Source: Deltaproteobacteria bacterium
GTDB taxonomy: Bacteria; Desulfobacterota; Desulfuromonadia; Desulfuromonadales; Geopsychrobacteraceae
Length of the DNA stretch: 16,070 bases
Assembly: GCA_009993495.1 (NCBI GenBank)
Contig: JAACTI010000140.1
Span: 1 to 16,070, forward strand
Reading direction: 5' to 3'
Positions 6,809 to 13,681 of this stretch are shown here, piece after piece. The notes under the pieces were generated by a model that was not told the origin of the DNA, ran no database searches, and saw only the letters and a program-made list of their open reading frames with translations. The stretch's first letter is position 1, and every line of letters begins with the position of its first letter. A program made the position numbers and the translations under genes.

Positions 6809-7666
6809 ATGGACAGTAATTTATTTTTCAACGTTACCACCTTCGCCTATTTTACCGCGATGGTTATCTATATTGCCTTTGTCGTTACGCGCAGCTCTGC
6901 CGTAGCTGTACTTGCCAAGCTGGTCGCGGTAGGTGGTTTTCTCGCCAACACCCTGGCATTGGGCCTGCGCTGGTATGAGTCTTATCAACTGCTGGGGGGG
7001 GATGGGCGTGCGCCATTGACCAATCTGTACGAATCTGTGGTTTTTTTCGCTTGGTCAATTTTGCTGATTTATTTGCTGGTCGACTGGAAATACAAGCAGC
7101 CCGCCATGGGAGCCTTTGTTATCCCCTTTGCCTTTTTTGGCATGATCTGGGCCCAATTCGGCTTAAGTGCCTCCATTGATCCCCTGGTGCCCGCGCTGCA
7201 AAGCAACTGGCTGACCTACCATGTTATTACCTGCTTTCTGGGCTACGCTGCCTTTGCGGTGGCTTGCGGCGTATCGATCATGTATTTGATCAAGGTCGGC
7301 AAAGAAGAGAAAGCCGAAAATTCGCCCATCGGCGGTATCCTGGGGGTCTTCCCCAGCGCACGGGTTTTGGATGATATCAACTACCGTGCGATTATGATCG
7401 GTTTTCCGCTTTTGACCCTGGGAATTATTACTGGTGCCGCCTGGGCCAACTATGCCTGGGGCACTTACTGGAGCTGGGATCCCAAAGAAACCTGGAGCCT
7501 GATTGTCTGGTTTATCTATGCCGCTTTCCTCCATGCCCGCTTTACCCGCGGCTGGGTTGGACGGCGTGCCGCCTGGCTTTCGATCATTGGCTTTGCCGCC
7601 ACGATCTTCTGTTACCTGGGAGTGAATCTGGTACTGTCGGGACTGCACAGCTACGGTGGCAGCTGA
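6809..7666 (+). CDS. ccsA: CcsA/ResC-type heme lyase, cytochrome c biogenesis
   Basis: This 285-residue integral membrane protein is the heme-handling partner of ResB. It has about eight hydrophobic helices and the hallmark tryptophan-rich WWD motif WGTYWSWDPKETW at residues 217-229. Histidines at H138 (WLTYHV), H242 (LHAR) and H280 (LHSY) sit where heme-ligand histidines are known in the family. The ATG at 6809 has an AAGGAG site eight bases upstream. It begins 20 bases after the resB stop, so the two genes form an operon. Transcription should end at the perfect hairpin 20 bases past its stop. In several Geobacter-type genomes ccsA is followed by heme-synthesis genes; here it is not, which suggests a unit devoted only to cytochrome maturation. 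Confidence 0.9.
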   Translation: MDSNLFFNVTTFAYFTAMVIYIAFVVTRSSAVAVLAKLVAVGGFLANTLALGLRWYESYQLLGGDGRAPLTNLYESVVFFAWSILLIYLLVDWKYKQPAMGAFVIPFAFFGMIWAQFGLSASIDPLVPALQSNWLTYHVITCFLGYAAFAVACGVSIMYLIKVGKEEKAENSPIGGILGVFPSARVLDDINYRAIMIGFPLLTLGIITGAAWANYAWGTYWSWDPKETWSLIVWFIYAAFLHARFTRGWVGRRAAWLSIIGFAATIFCYLGVNLVLSGLHSYGGS

Positions 7667-7685
7667 GATGTAGCAGCAATTTTTT

Positions 7686-7735
7686 CAACGCAAAACGCCT
7701 CTGCGCTCAATCGACCGCAGAGGCGTTTTGCGTTG
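7686..7735. terminator. Bidirectional terminator, perfect 20-bp stem
   Basis: Positions 7686-7705 and 7716-7735 are exact reverse complements around a 10-nt loop. The inner GC-rich stem is flanked on each side by AAAA/TTTT within the arms, so either strand shows a stem ending in a T-run. It begins 20 bases after the ccsA stop and lies 16 bases past the stop of the facing 63-residue gene, so it can serve both. Confidence 0.85.
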
Positions 7736-7751
7736 GTGCTTTGGGCTTATG

Positions 7752-7943
7752 TCATCCCCAAAAATTATCTCCCGCCGATTTTTTCAGCGGCAGGGGGTTA
7801 TGCAAAGCCTCGGCAAGGTTGGCCTTACGGCGACATTTGCCACACACAAAGGCCGGGTTATTGCTGAGTTGATCCATCTCTTCCATCAGGCCGGCGGCCT
7901 GCAGTTCGCACATTTTACGCCGATTTTCAGGGACACTGTTCAT
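7752..7943 (-). CDS. Small zinc-ribbon-like hypothetical protein (63 aa)
   Basis: The ATG complementary to 7941-7943 has an excellent GGAGGA site five bases upstream, which is why the longer frame reaching 8015 is rejected. The 63-residue product contains C12 and a CGKC knuckle (C34, C37) within FVCGKCRRKANLAEALHNP, and C12 plus the knuckle could hold one metal ion with H48. The LSNNPAFVCGKCRRKA block looks like a conserved small Desulfuromonadales protein, but I cannot name the family. The gene is alone on its strand, shares the 7686-7735 terminator with ccsA, and has no clear promoter. Function unknown. Confidence 0.72.
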   Translation of the reverse strand: MNSVPENRRKMCELQAAGLMEEMDQLSNNPAFVCGKCRRKANLAEALHNPLPLKKSAGDNFWG

Positions 7944-8011
7944 CGGAATCCTCCGGACAGGGGTTAAGTGGGGAAAAACAAAGTTTTGTTTCCGGCTGGC
8001 ACGGATGTCTG

Positions 8012-8041
8012 ACAAAAAAAATGACGTCTGGGCAGGTCATT
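8012..8041 (-). terminator. Possible minus-strand terminator
   Basis: On the minus strand AATGAC (complement of 8036-8041) pairs with GTCATT (complement of 8020-8025) across a 10-nt loop, and eight T residues run directly out of the stem. The short 6-bp stem makes it weak. It lies about 290 bases past the J-domain gene stop and just before the 63-residue gene, so it would separate their transcripts. Confidence 0.4.
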
Positions 8042-8098
8042 CCAGCCGATGTTGCAGCGGTTTTCCATTTAATAACAGTATTTTAGCAAAAAATCTTC

Positions 8099-8127
8099 TT
8101 GACCGGAACCAGGGGCTGCATTATGTT
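8099..8127 (+). promoter_or_regulatory. Weak promoter-like pair with no clear gene
   Basis: TTGACC (8099-8104), 17 bases, then TATGTT (8122-8127) match the sigma-70 boxes at five and four positions. No convincing plus-strand gene follows; transcripts would run antisense into the J-domain gene. Probably chance unless a small RNA lies here. Confidence 0.25.
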
Positions 8128-8327
8128 CCGCACGCTTTATCCACGGGATTTCTAATCGATCAAAACTGCCTTTTCTGGACATAATGCCATGCTGAGAAAA
8201 TTTTTGCGGTGCTTAACCGGCCACACTTCCGAATCAACCAGTTGTTCCCTTCATTTCGGAGCGCGCAGTCTGCGCCGTATGCGTTGGCAGAGCGCTCAGC
8301 TTTTTCGGCGCTGATCTCCCTTCATAA

Positions 8328-8915
8328 CTATTCCCGCCACAATTTTAAAACAAAGATCAACAACAACCATAATCTAACGCGTTTATGCAAGGTCGCCATT
8401 GGTTTTGCTTTGACACCAGGGTCTTTTCTGCGCCAGACGCCATCGGCATGAAATTCATAATTGACGCGATGTGTTTGACGTATTGCGGCATTCAGGTGCT
8501 CATTAAACTTAAGGTCTTGGGTCTCTGAGTGTTTACGCCGCACCTGATGAAACTGCGCGGCTTTTTCGGCGTTAAAAAAACGGCGGTGCAAATCGGCCCA
8601 ACGTCGAAAAACTCCGGCACCAAGTTGTTTGAGATTTTCGCTCAAATTCAATGATCGAGGCGGATCAACCGTGACTGCGGCGTACGACGAACTTCGGTCA
8701 GCGAACATCCTGCGGTCATATGCGGTGCGCAGTTCGGGATTGCCCAGCACACGTCCCGCTTCGAGCACCAAAGACAGCTGAGTTTCGTTCACCCGCCGCC
8801 CGCCATTGGTGTCGGGATGATAACGCATCAAAAGACGGCGGTAGGCCGCACGAATGGCCCGCGGGCTAGCACTAGATGCAATTCCCAGTTGGCGGTAGTG
8901 ATCGGGCACAGACAC
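8328..8915 (-). CDS. J-domain protein with hydrophobic C-terminus
   Basis: The protein opens with a J domain (residues about 5-68, DHYRQLGIASSASPRAIRAA then YHPDTN) with the HPD triad at 33-35, so it should recruit a DnaK-type Hsp70. There is no Gly/Phe linker and no CTD. Instead a basic, poorly conserved-looking region (about 70-178) ends in a hydrophobic tail, RLWLLLIFVLKLWRE, which could be a short C-terminal membrane anchor. The GTG at 8915 is chosen because GAAGG lies eight bases upstream and the J domain then starts at once; an ATG at 8999 in the same frame would add 28 residues without a good binding site. It lies downstream of lemA on the same strand. Client and partner unknown. Confidence 0.68.
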   Translation of the reverse strand: MSVPDHYRQLGIASSASPRAIRAAYRRLLMRYHPDTNGGRRVNETQLSLVLEAGRVLGNPELRTAYDRRMFADRSSSYAAVTVDPPRSLNLSENLKQLGAGVFRRWADLHRRFFNAEKAAQFHQVRRKHSETQDLKFNEHLNAAIRQTHRVNYEFHADGVWRRKDPGVKAKPMATLHKRVRLWLLLIFVLKLWRE

Positions 8916-9095
8916 TGAAAAAACCTTCGCGTCCAGGTTCACAAGATATGAACATCCGAGAAAAAAGCAGCTTTGTTGCGTCAGCATCTCATGAATCATG
9001 GCCTGCCGAATTGCTGACGAACAAAAGACAAAGCTCTTCTTTCTTCGACCTGCGCCGGACGGATCTTTAGCGCAAAAACCTTCTTGGCAGCATCC

Positions 9096-9665
9096 TCATT
9101 GAGAGGAAAAGCTCACCGCAACATCCTGGCGATGGGCGGCATCGATTTTCCACAGGGTGCGAGGGGGGAAGTTAAACAAGCGGGCCACGAACACATCGGG
9201 AAATTGATCCAGGCGTGTGTTGTAAATTGTCACCGCTGAGTTGACCAGCTCACGCCGGTCGGCGATCTGGTCTTCAAGCTCGCTGATGCGGTTGGAAAGC
9301 TGTTGAAAAGCCTTGTCGGCTTTCAAATCCGGGTAGCGTTCAACAACCATGAACAATGACTTAAGCGTATCAGTCAAAGCATTCTGGGCGGCCAATTGCT
9401 GGTTTTCGCTGCCCGCATTATTAACCGCAGAGCGTGCCTTGATGACAGCTTCAAGGGTGTGTTGCTCGTGCTGCATATAGCCTTCACACACCTTGATCAG
9501 TTTGGGCAATTCATCGAAGCGCTGCTTCAGCATGACATCAATGTTGCTCCAATCGCGGTCAATGCGGTTTTTCATGCTGACAAAGCCGTTGTAGATAATG
9601 ATGGCGTAAAGCACCACCAAGGCGATTAAGAGCAACACTACTCCCAGCACAATGAACCCGATCAT
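9096..9665 (-). CDS. lemA: LemA family protein
   Basis: The 189-residue protein has one N-terminal membrane helix (about 3-25, FIVLGVVLLLIALVVLYAII) and then the alpha-helical LemA domain. Recognisable blocks include YNGFVSMKNRIDRDWSNIDV, MLKQRFDELPKLIKVCEGYM, the SLFMVVERYPDLKA segment, and the C-terminal VTIYNTRLDQFPDVFVARLF. LemA proteins are widespread membrane proteins with an outward helical bundle and no agreed function. They often precede genes for TPM-domain or metalloprotease membrane proteins, but none is present here, so it stands apart from its usual partners. GGGAG lies five bases before the ATG. A J-domain gene lies downstream on the same strand. A 269-base gap with hairpins and repeats separates lemA from ligE upstream. 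Confidence 0.9.
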   Translation of the reverse strand: MIGFIVLGVVLLLIALVVLYAIIIYNGFVSMKNRIDRDWSNIDVMLKQRFDELPKLIKVCEGYMQHEQHTLEAVIKARSAVNNAGSENQQLAAQNALTDTLKSLFMVVERYPDLKADKAFQQLSNRISELEDQIADRRELVNSAVTIYNTRLDQFPDVFVARLFNFPPRTLWKIDAAHRQDVAVSFSSQ

Positions 9666-9760
9666 AAATTCTCCCTTTTTCCGTTGTTGGTTATCTTCTT
9701 AGCGTCCCTCTCCACTCCTGAATATTCAAACTCCTCGGTGAGCTTACCCTGTTTTTACCA

Positions 9761-9798
9761 GTTTGCAAACGTCACCGCCCCCGTAGCGAGTTGCAAAC
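9761..9798. repeat. TTGCAAAC repeats upstream of lemA
   Basis: GTTTGCAAAC (9761-9770) is a perfect 10-bp palindrome. TTGCAAAC recurs at 9791-9798, 28 bases away. Spaced copies upstream of lemA could be binding sites for a regulator, but two copies of an 8-mer in AT-rich intergenic DNA are weak evidence. Confidence 0.35.
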
Positions 9799-9823
9799 AG
9801 GCCAGGCTGACCACGGCCTGTTT
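9795..9823. terminator. 9-bp hairpin between ligE and lemA
   Basis: AAACAGGCC (9795-9803) and GGCCTGTTT (9815-9823) form a perfect stem around an 11-nt loop, with A-run and T-run at the outer ends, the layout of a bidirectional intrinsic terminator. On the minus strand it lies about 110 bases past the ligE stop and could end the trmFO-to-ligE transcript before lemA. The terminal T-run is only three bases. Confidence 0.5.
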
Positions 9824-9907
9824 CTACTACATCCACATCGACTTTGAAAAGGTCGATAACAAAGAATACTGAGTCCTTCTCGGGGCGGAAAAGGCGATTA
9901 TGACAAG

Positions 9908-9924
9908 ACGCCGCAATGCGGCGT
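9908..9924 (-). terminator. Short GC hairpin just past ligE
   Basis: ACGCCGC (9908-9914) and GCGGCGT (9918-9924) pair as a 7-bp stem with loop AAT, 10 bases beyond the ligE stop. No T-run follows on the minus strand, so it may only stabilise the mRNA end or cause pausing. Confidence 0.35.
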
Positions 9925-9934
9925 GCGTTGCGAT

Positions 9935-10801
9935 TTAAAGTGCACTGTCGATTCTTACGCGCAGGAAAACGGGGAATTTTGGTAAACCTGAAGGGTAGCG
10001 GCCATAAAATTTGAAGGTGATCAGGCTGCCCAGCGGTGGCGGATTGTTACGCTGATCGTCACTAAATCCCGTGCCGATTTTGAAGCGGGTGCCGTTGGTT
10101 TCTTCTACCCGCAGGGCTCCTAACCGACCGAGGTTGCGTCCCTGACCGGGAAGGTGGGCGATAACCTTTGCCTCGGCATCGAGGTAGGTTTTGACTTTGA
10201 GAATTTCGGCACTGCGACCGCCACGGTAGAGGCTATCGGGCCGCCGCACGATGAGACCTTCGCCGCCAATTTTTTCCACTCGTTGCAGTTCTTGCTCCAC
10301 CTGGGCCCGATCACGCACCGGAATCTGGTCAATTACAAAAGCATAGTTCGCGGGATGCGCGATAAACCAGGCGCGCGCCTGTTCAATCCGCTGACGGAAG
10401 CCACCCGCAGCCGCGGGGACATCGAAAATTGCCAGCTGCAACCCCAACCAGCCGGCATGGGCTTGCCGGCGGCTGACAATTGACACCGTCTGTTCAAAGG
10501 TGCCGCGCCCGCCCCACAACTCGCCTTCAAGGGCGAAGGGTGGCAGGTTGCGGGTAAACTCTGCGGGCGGAGTGAATTTCTCACCATGTTTCGACCAGAG
10601 CTCACTGCCATCCCAGCGCGCCCGTACCCCGTCGAGCTTTTCACTCATCAACCAGCCGCGAAGATTTTCGACGCCGGAGTCCGTCTGAGGCAGCATCGGC
10701 TCGAACGCCTGGGCTGCAAGTGCACTCAGGACCAAGAGAAAGAGGCAAAACAAGAGAGCGCTGATGAATTTTTTCCGGTTTGATATTTTTGCCACGGACA
10801 T
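9935..10801 (-). CDS. ligE: Exported ATP-dependent DNA ligase (Lig E type)
   Basis: The 288-residue protein is a minimal ATP-dependent DNA ligase with an N-terminal signal peptide (basic NRKKF, hydrophobic core about 12-30, AQA before FEP at 30-32). Nucleotidyltransferase motifs are intact: motif I EKLDGVR with the AMP-accepting lysine K55, SKHGEKF (70-76), motif III LEGELW (91-96), IFDVP (125-129), motif IV EGLIVRRP (E181) and motif V LKVKTY (201-206). An OB-fold follows (about 215-288). Lig E enzymes seal nicks and are thought to act in the periplasm or outside the cell, perhaps on extracellular or taken-up DNA. It is last in a compact minus-strand block, 19 bases after a Cys-rich gene, with GAGAGGGG about 8 bases before the ATG. 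Hairpins at 9908-9924 and 9795-9823 may end the transcript. Confidence 0.86.
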   Translation of the reverse strand: MSVAKISNRKKFISALLFCLFLLVLSALAAQAFEPMLPQTDSGVENLRGWLMSEKLDGVRARWDGSELWSKHGEKFTPPAEFTRNLPPFALEGELWGGRGTFEQTVSIVSRRQAHAGWLGLQLAIFDVPAAAGGFRQRIEQARAWFIAHPANYAFVIDQIPVRDRAQVEQELQRVEKIGGEGLIVRRPDSLYRGGRSAEILKVKTYLDAEAKVIAHLPGQGRNLGRLGALRVEETNGTRFKIGTGFSDDQRNNPPPLGSLITFKFYGRYPSGLPKFPVFLRVRIDSAL

Positions 10802-10820
10802 ATGAATTTCCCCTCTCTGG

Positions 10821-11024
10821 TTATGCGTTGTCGCCCCGGTCTTCGGGGTTTGCGGTTTGACGGTTATTGAGGTTTTCTGAATTCAAACGCTCGTAGCGCA
10901 CAATCTGCTCGCGGATGCTCAGTTTCTTGCCGCAGCCGGTTTTCAAACACAGGCGGCAGCGTTCGTCACTACACCACTGGCACATTTTGCAATCGACGCA
11001 AGGATGTTTCTGAACCTTTGACAT
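10821..11024 (-). CDS. Small seven-cysteine protein (67 aa), coupled to transporter gene
   Basis: I do not know the family. The 67-residue product has seven cysteines in its first 31 residues, C9, C12, C15, C18, C23, C26 and C31, in the pattern CxxCxxCxxCx4CxxCx4C, followed by a charged hydrophilic tail. This spacing suggests Zn or Fe-S cluster binding. It starts at the ATG complementary to 11022-11024, only four bases after the stop of the MATE-like gene. No clear ribosome binding site is visible, so translation is probably coupled to that gene. ligE begins 19 bases past its stop. No signal peptide is seen, so it should be cytoplasmic. The frame also continues upstream of the ATG to about 11456, but there it only shadows the transporter gene. 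Confidence 0.68.
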   Translation of the reverse strand: MSKVQKHPCVDCKMCQWCSDERCRLCLKTGCGKKLSIREQIVRYERLNSENLNNRQTANPEDRGDNA

Positions 11025-11028
11025 ACAA

Positions 11029-12333
11029 CTATTCTGGCACCGGCAGCTGCATCTGCGCAAGCTGACGCCGACGTTGAACACGCAAATAAAGAGCTTCAAG
11101 GCCTTCGGCACAGAGCAGCAAGGCAATGCCGATGGCGATACCGGAAGCAGGCGGCTGATAATGAACCAGGGGCCACCAGACCAGCAGCAGAAAAGCACAT
11201 TTAAACAGGGTCGAATAGCCAAGAAGTGCCGTTTTGTGCGCTCCGGCGTACCAGCCACGCAAAAGATTGGTGGCCGCATAAAGGAGCGGAAAACAAGCAC
11301 AGGCCGCGAAAGACCAGCGCAGATAGTCGAGGAGCTGGGCGTCCACTCCGAGCAATCCACCGAGCACCGGTCGTGCCGCCGGACCGGCAACCACCAGCAC
11401 GACTGCGCCCAAACCCAGAGCGACAACGATGGCGAAACGCCGCAAGGTACGATCATCGGCCAGAGTCTTGACCAGGGTCATATGGGCTTGTTGCAAGTTA
11501 CGCATGGGCCCGGCGAGCAGAAACAGAAAACCGCGAATGAGCCCGAAGGCAGCCAGCGCTAGAGCGGCATCGGGCAGGCGGCCGAGAATGGAATTGATCA
11601 ACAGGGGAATCGTCTGCTGTAAACAGGAGGAATAGGCGAGGGGAAAAGCGTAACGCAGAATCTCACGCGTTGATGGCTGGGGCTCCTGCTCAGTGAGGGG
11701 CAGATGCACGCGCCAGGCGAAGAAGGCCATGAACAGGGTTTCACAGATCACACAGCTGACCAGGGCAAAGGCGCCAAGCTGGGCGCCACCAAACCACGGG
11801 CGCCCCAGAGCGAGAGAGGCGAAGAGCGCCCCAACCCGAATCCCGGTGGCCAAAGAAACCAGAGAAGTGCGGCGGGCGCGAATCACCAACCCCTGAAAGA
11901 AGCCCCGCAGCCCGGTAAAAAAAGGCAAAAAAGCCATGAGTTGCAGAGCTTCGCGCGCGGCCACCGCGATCTCGGGCGGCACGCCAAGCAGGTCGATGAA
12001 CACCAGATCACCCAGGCGGGTGTAGGCAATCAAGGCGAGCATTACCCCAATATAGGTCGCGGCCAGAAAGACGAACAGCAGCACCCCGTGCACGGATTGC
12101 CGCCCACGCACCATGGCGATGGTAATGGTGTGGTTTTGATAGGCGGGTGAAGCGATAAACAGATGCACCACCATGGCAACCGCCATCCCGGCCAGAGCGG
12201 TGACATAATCATCGAGGCGCGCCAGCCCACCGTTGATAATGGTATGAGAAACACTCATCAGCTGCACATTGAGCAGCAGAGGAAAGAAGAAGAGTGCAAT
12301 TTCGCGCTGACGTAAAGGCCGGGGGTGGGTCAT
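11029..12333 (-). CDS. MATE-like (MOP-flippase superfamily) membrane transporter
   Basis: A 434-residue integral membrane protein with about 12 hydrophobic helices in two similar halves, the size and layout of MATE-type cation-coupled exporters and related MOP-superfamily flippases. Early text such as REIALFFFPLLLNVQLMSVSHTIINGGLARLDDYVTAL matches the first helices of that fold, and FFTGLRGFFQGLVIRARRT lies in the N-terminal half. The substrate cannot be read from sequence. The ATG at 12333 is preferred over an in-frame TTG at 12366 because the extra 11 residues (PRPRVFSTFP) look like leader; neither has a good ribosome binding site. The gene lies 44 bases after yggS and 4 bases before the Cys-rich gene. 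A divergent non-MATE polytopic family remains possible. Confidence 0.65.
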   Translation of the reverse strand: MTHPRPLRQREIALFFFPLLLNVQLMSVSHTIINGGLARLDDYVTALAGMAVAMVVHLFIASPAYQNHTITIAMVRGRQSVHGVLLFVFLAATYIGVMLALIAYTRLGDLVFIDLLGVPPEIAVAAREALQLMAFLPFFTGLRGFFQGLVIRARRTSLVSLATGIRVGALFASLALGRPWFGGAQLGAFALVSCVICETLFMAFFAWRVHLPLTEQEPQPSTREILRYAFPLAYSSCLQQTIPLLINSILGRLPDAALALAAFGLIRGFLFLLAGPMRNLQQAHMTLVKTLADDRTLRRFAIVVALGLGAVVLVVAGPAARPVLGGLLGVDAQLLDYLRWSFAACACFPLLYAATNLLRGWYAGAHKTALLGYSTLFKCAFLLLVWWPLVHYQPPASGIAIGIALLLCAEGLEALYLRVQRRRQLAQMQLPVPE

Positions 12334-12377
12334 GGGGAAAGTGGAAAAAACGCGGGGGCGGGGCAAATCACGCGGGG

Positions 12378-13067
12378 CTAGTCTCGCGCACCGAAAATAG
12401 CGCTGCCGACCCGTACCAGGGTTGCGCCCTCTTCAATGGCAACTTCAAAATCCTGACTCATGCCCATGGAAAGTTCCGTCAGTTGCACATTGGCTAAATT
12501 TTGTCCGCGCAACTGATCCGCCAGTTCACGCAGTTGCCGGAAGTAGGGACGCACCTTTTCGGGGTCATCAAAATAGGGCGGCAGAGTCATGAGCCCGCAG
12601 ACGATCAGGTTGGGCAACTGACTCACCTGTTGCGCCAGCTTCAGCGCATCAGCGGCCGCAGCGCCACTTTTGCTGCTTTCACCGCCGAGGTTAAATTGCA
12701 GCAGAATGTTTGCCCTTTGATCAATTTTTTGCCACTGACGACTGATTTCTCGGGCAAGGGATAAACGATCAACCGAGTGGATCAGAGTCGGCAGTCCGCG
12801 CAGATATTTGACCTTGTTACTTTGCAGTCCGCCAATAAAATGCCATTCCAGGGGTTGGGCGGCAGCCCCAATCTTTTCGACCAGCTCTTGCACATAGCTT
12901 TCGCCGAACCGCGTTTGCCCGGCGGCGGCGGCGGTTTCGATATCCGTCAGAGGCTTCTTTTTGCTCACCGCAATCAGGCGCACCTGCTGCGAATCGCGGC
13001 CCGAGCGCTCACAAGCCCCGCGGATGCGGTCTTGGATATGTGCCAGATTTTGAGCAATGAGGGTCAC
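12378..13067 (-). CDS. yggS: YggS/PLPBP family pyridoxal phosphate homeostasis protein
   Basis: The 229-residue protein is a single-domain PLP-binding TIM-barrel protein that buffers pyridoxal 5'-phosphate and affects amino-acid metabolism; it has no confirmed catalytic activity. The PLP lysine is in IAVSKKKP (K36). Other family blocks are FGESYVQEL, WHFIGGLQSNKVK, SVDRLSLA, NLGGESSKSG, GLMTLPPY and the phosphate-binding LSMGMSQDFEVAIEEGATLVRVGSAIFG. It uses a GTG start at 13067 that overlaps the maf stop by four bases (GTGA), with CAGG just upstream, so translation is coupled to maf. Its neighbours form the trmFO block. Confidence 0.92.
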   Translation of the reverse strand: MTLIAQNLAHIQDRIRGACERSGRDSQQVRLIAVSKKKPLTDIETAAAAGQTRFGESYVQELVEKIGAAAQPLEWHFIGGLQSNKVKYLRGLPTLIHSVDRLSLAREISRQWQKIDQRANILLQFNLGGESSKSGAAAADALKLAQQVSQLPNLIVCGLMTLPPYFDDPEKVRPYFRQLRELADQLRGQNLANVQLTELSMGMSQDFEVAIEEGATLVRVGSAIFGARD

Positions 13068-13681
13068 GTACCTGTTCCATTCTTGGTGAATTGCGCCAGG
13101 GGCAAGGGCACACCCAGCGCTTCGAGGGCCTGCACCAGTTCACACAAGGGCAAGCCAACAACATTGGAATAACTCCCTTCAATGCGACTGACCATGAAGG
13201 CGCCAAGCCCCTGAATTGCGTAGGCCCCCGCCTTGTCCGCCGGTTCCTTGCTGGCAATGTAGCCCGAGATTTCGGCCTCTGTCAACGCGCGGAAACAGAC
13301 CTTAGTGGTCACAACCCCCAGGCGCTGCTCGCCAGTGGCACGGTCGAGCACCGCGTAACCCGACAGCACCTCATGACTGCGCCCCGCCAGAGAACGCAGC
13401 ATGCGGGCGGCCTCTTCATCGTTTTGGGGTTTGCCCAGAATCACCTCGTCGCGCAAGACAATGGTGTCGCTGCCGATCACCCAGCGCCCCGTGATTTTAT
13501 CGCGGGTCGCAACCTCGCAGGCTTTATCACGGCTCAAACGCATCACATGCTGCTGCGGGCTGTCACCCGCAACTTCGTCTTCAGCTGCCTGGCTGGGAAT
13601 GACTTCAAACGCATAGCCAAGCTGAGCGAGTAATTCGCGCCGACGCGGTGAGGCCGAAGCGAGAATGATGGTGTTTTCCAT
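13064..13681 (-). CDS. maf: Maf family nucleoside triphosphate pyrophosphatase
   Basis: A 205-residue Maf protein, probably of the YhdE type that hydrolyses dTTP/UTP and modified nucleotides to the monophosphates. Visible motifs are SASPRRREL (9-17) with its nucleotide-binding serine and arginines, EVIPSQAAEDE (26-36), GSDTIV with the catalytic-type D72, LGKP (82-85), SGYAVLD, and YIASKEPADKAGAYAIQG near the C-terminus, characteristic of the family. The ATG at 13681 shares one base with the trmFO stop (TGATG), so translation is coupled and no strong ribosome binding site is needed. An upstream frame extension to 13729 is an overlap artefact. yggS overlaps its 3' end by four bases. Confidence 0.92.
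   Translation of the reverse strand: MENTIILASASPRRRELLAQLGYAFEVIPSQAAEDEVAGDSPQQHVMRLSRDKACEVATRDKITGRWVIGSDTIVLRDEVILGKPQNDEEAARMLRSLAGRSHEVLSGYAVLDRATGEQRLGVVTTKVCFRALTEAEISGYIASKEPADKAGAYAIQGLGAFMVSRIEGSYSNVVGLPLCELVQALEALGVPLPLAQFTKNGTGT

Larger units (their letters stand above)
7944..8327. other. 384-base stretch without a convincing gene
   Basis: This gap lies between two minus-strand genes. It holds a hairpin with a T-run (8012-8041, minus strand), an AT-rich imperfect inverted repeat (about 7969-7991, GGAAAAACAAA with TTTGTTTCC) and a weak promoter-like pair on the plus strand (8099-8127). A 41-codon plus-strand frame (8189-8314) lacks a ribosome binding site and is not called. Nothing else is recognisable. 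Confidence 0.5.

Noticed and set aside
8189..8314. 41-codon plus-strand frame in the 7944-8327 gap
   Set aside because: No ribosome binding site, arginine-rich with no recognisable motif, and only a weak promoter upstream.
9684..9872. 62-codon plus-strand frame between lemA and ligE
   Set aside because: Begins with TTG, lacks a ribosome binding site and spans the hairpin and repeats of the intergenic region.
11025..11456. Long upstream extension of the Cys-rich gene frame
   Set aside because: It overlaps the MATE-like coding sequence in another frame; the Cys-rich part begins naturally at the ATG at 11024.
11074..12150. Plus-strand open frames (162 and 148 codons) opposite the MATE-like gene
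   Set aside because: Hydrophilic, low-complexity products rich in Gln, Arg and Gly, as expected from the complement of a membrane-protein gene.
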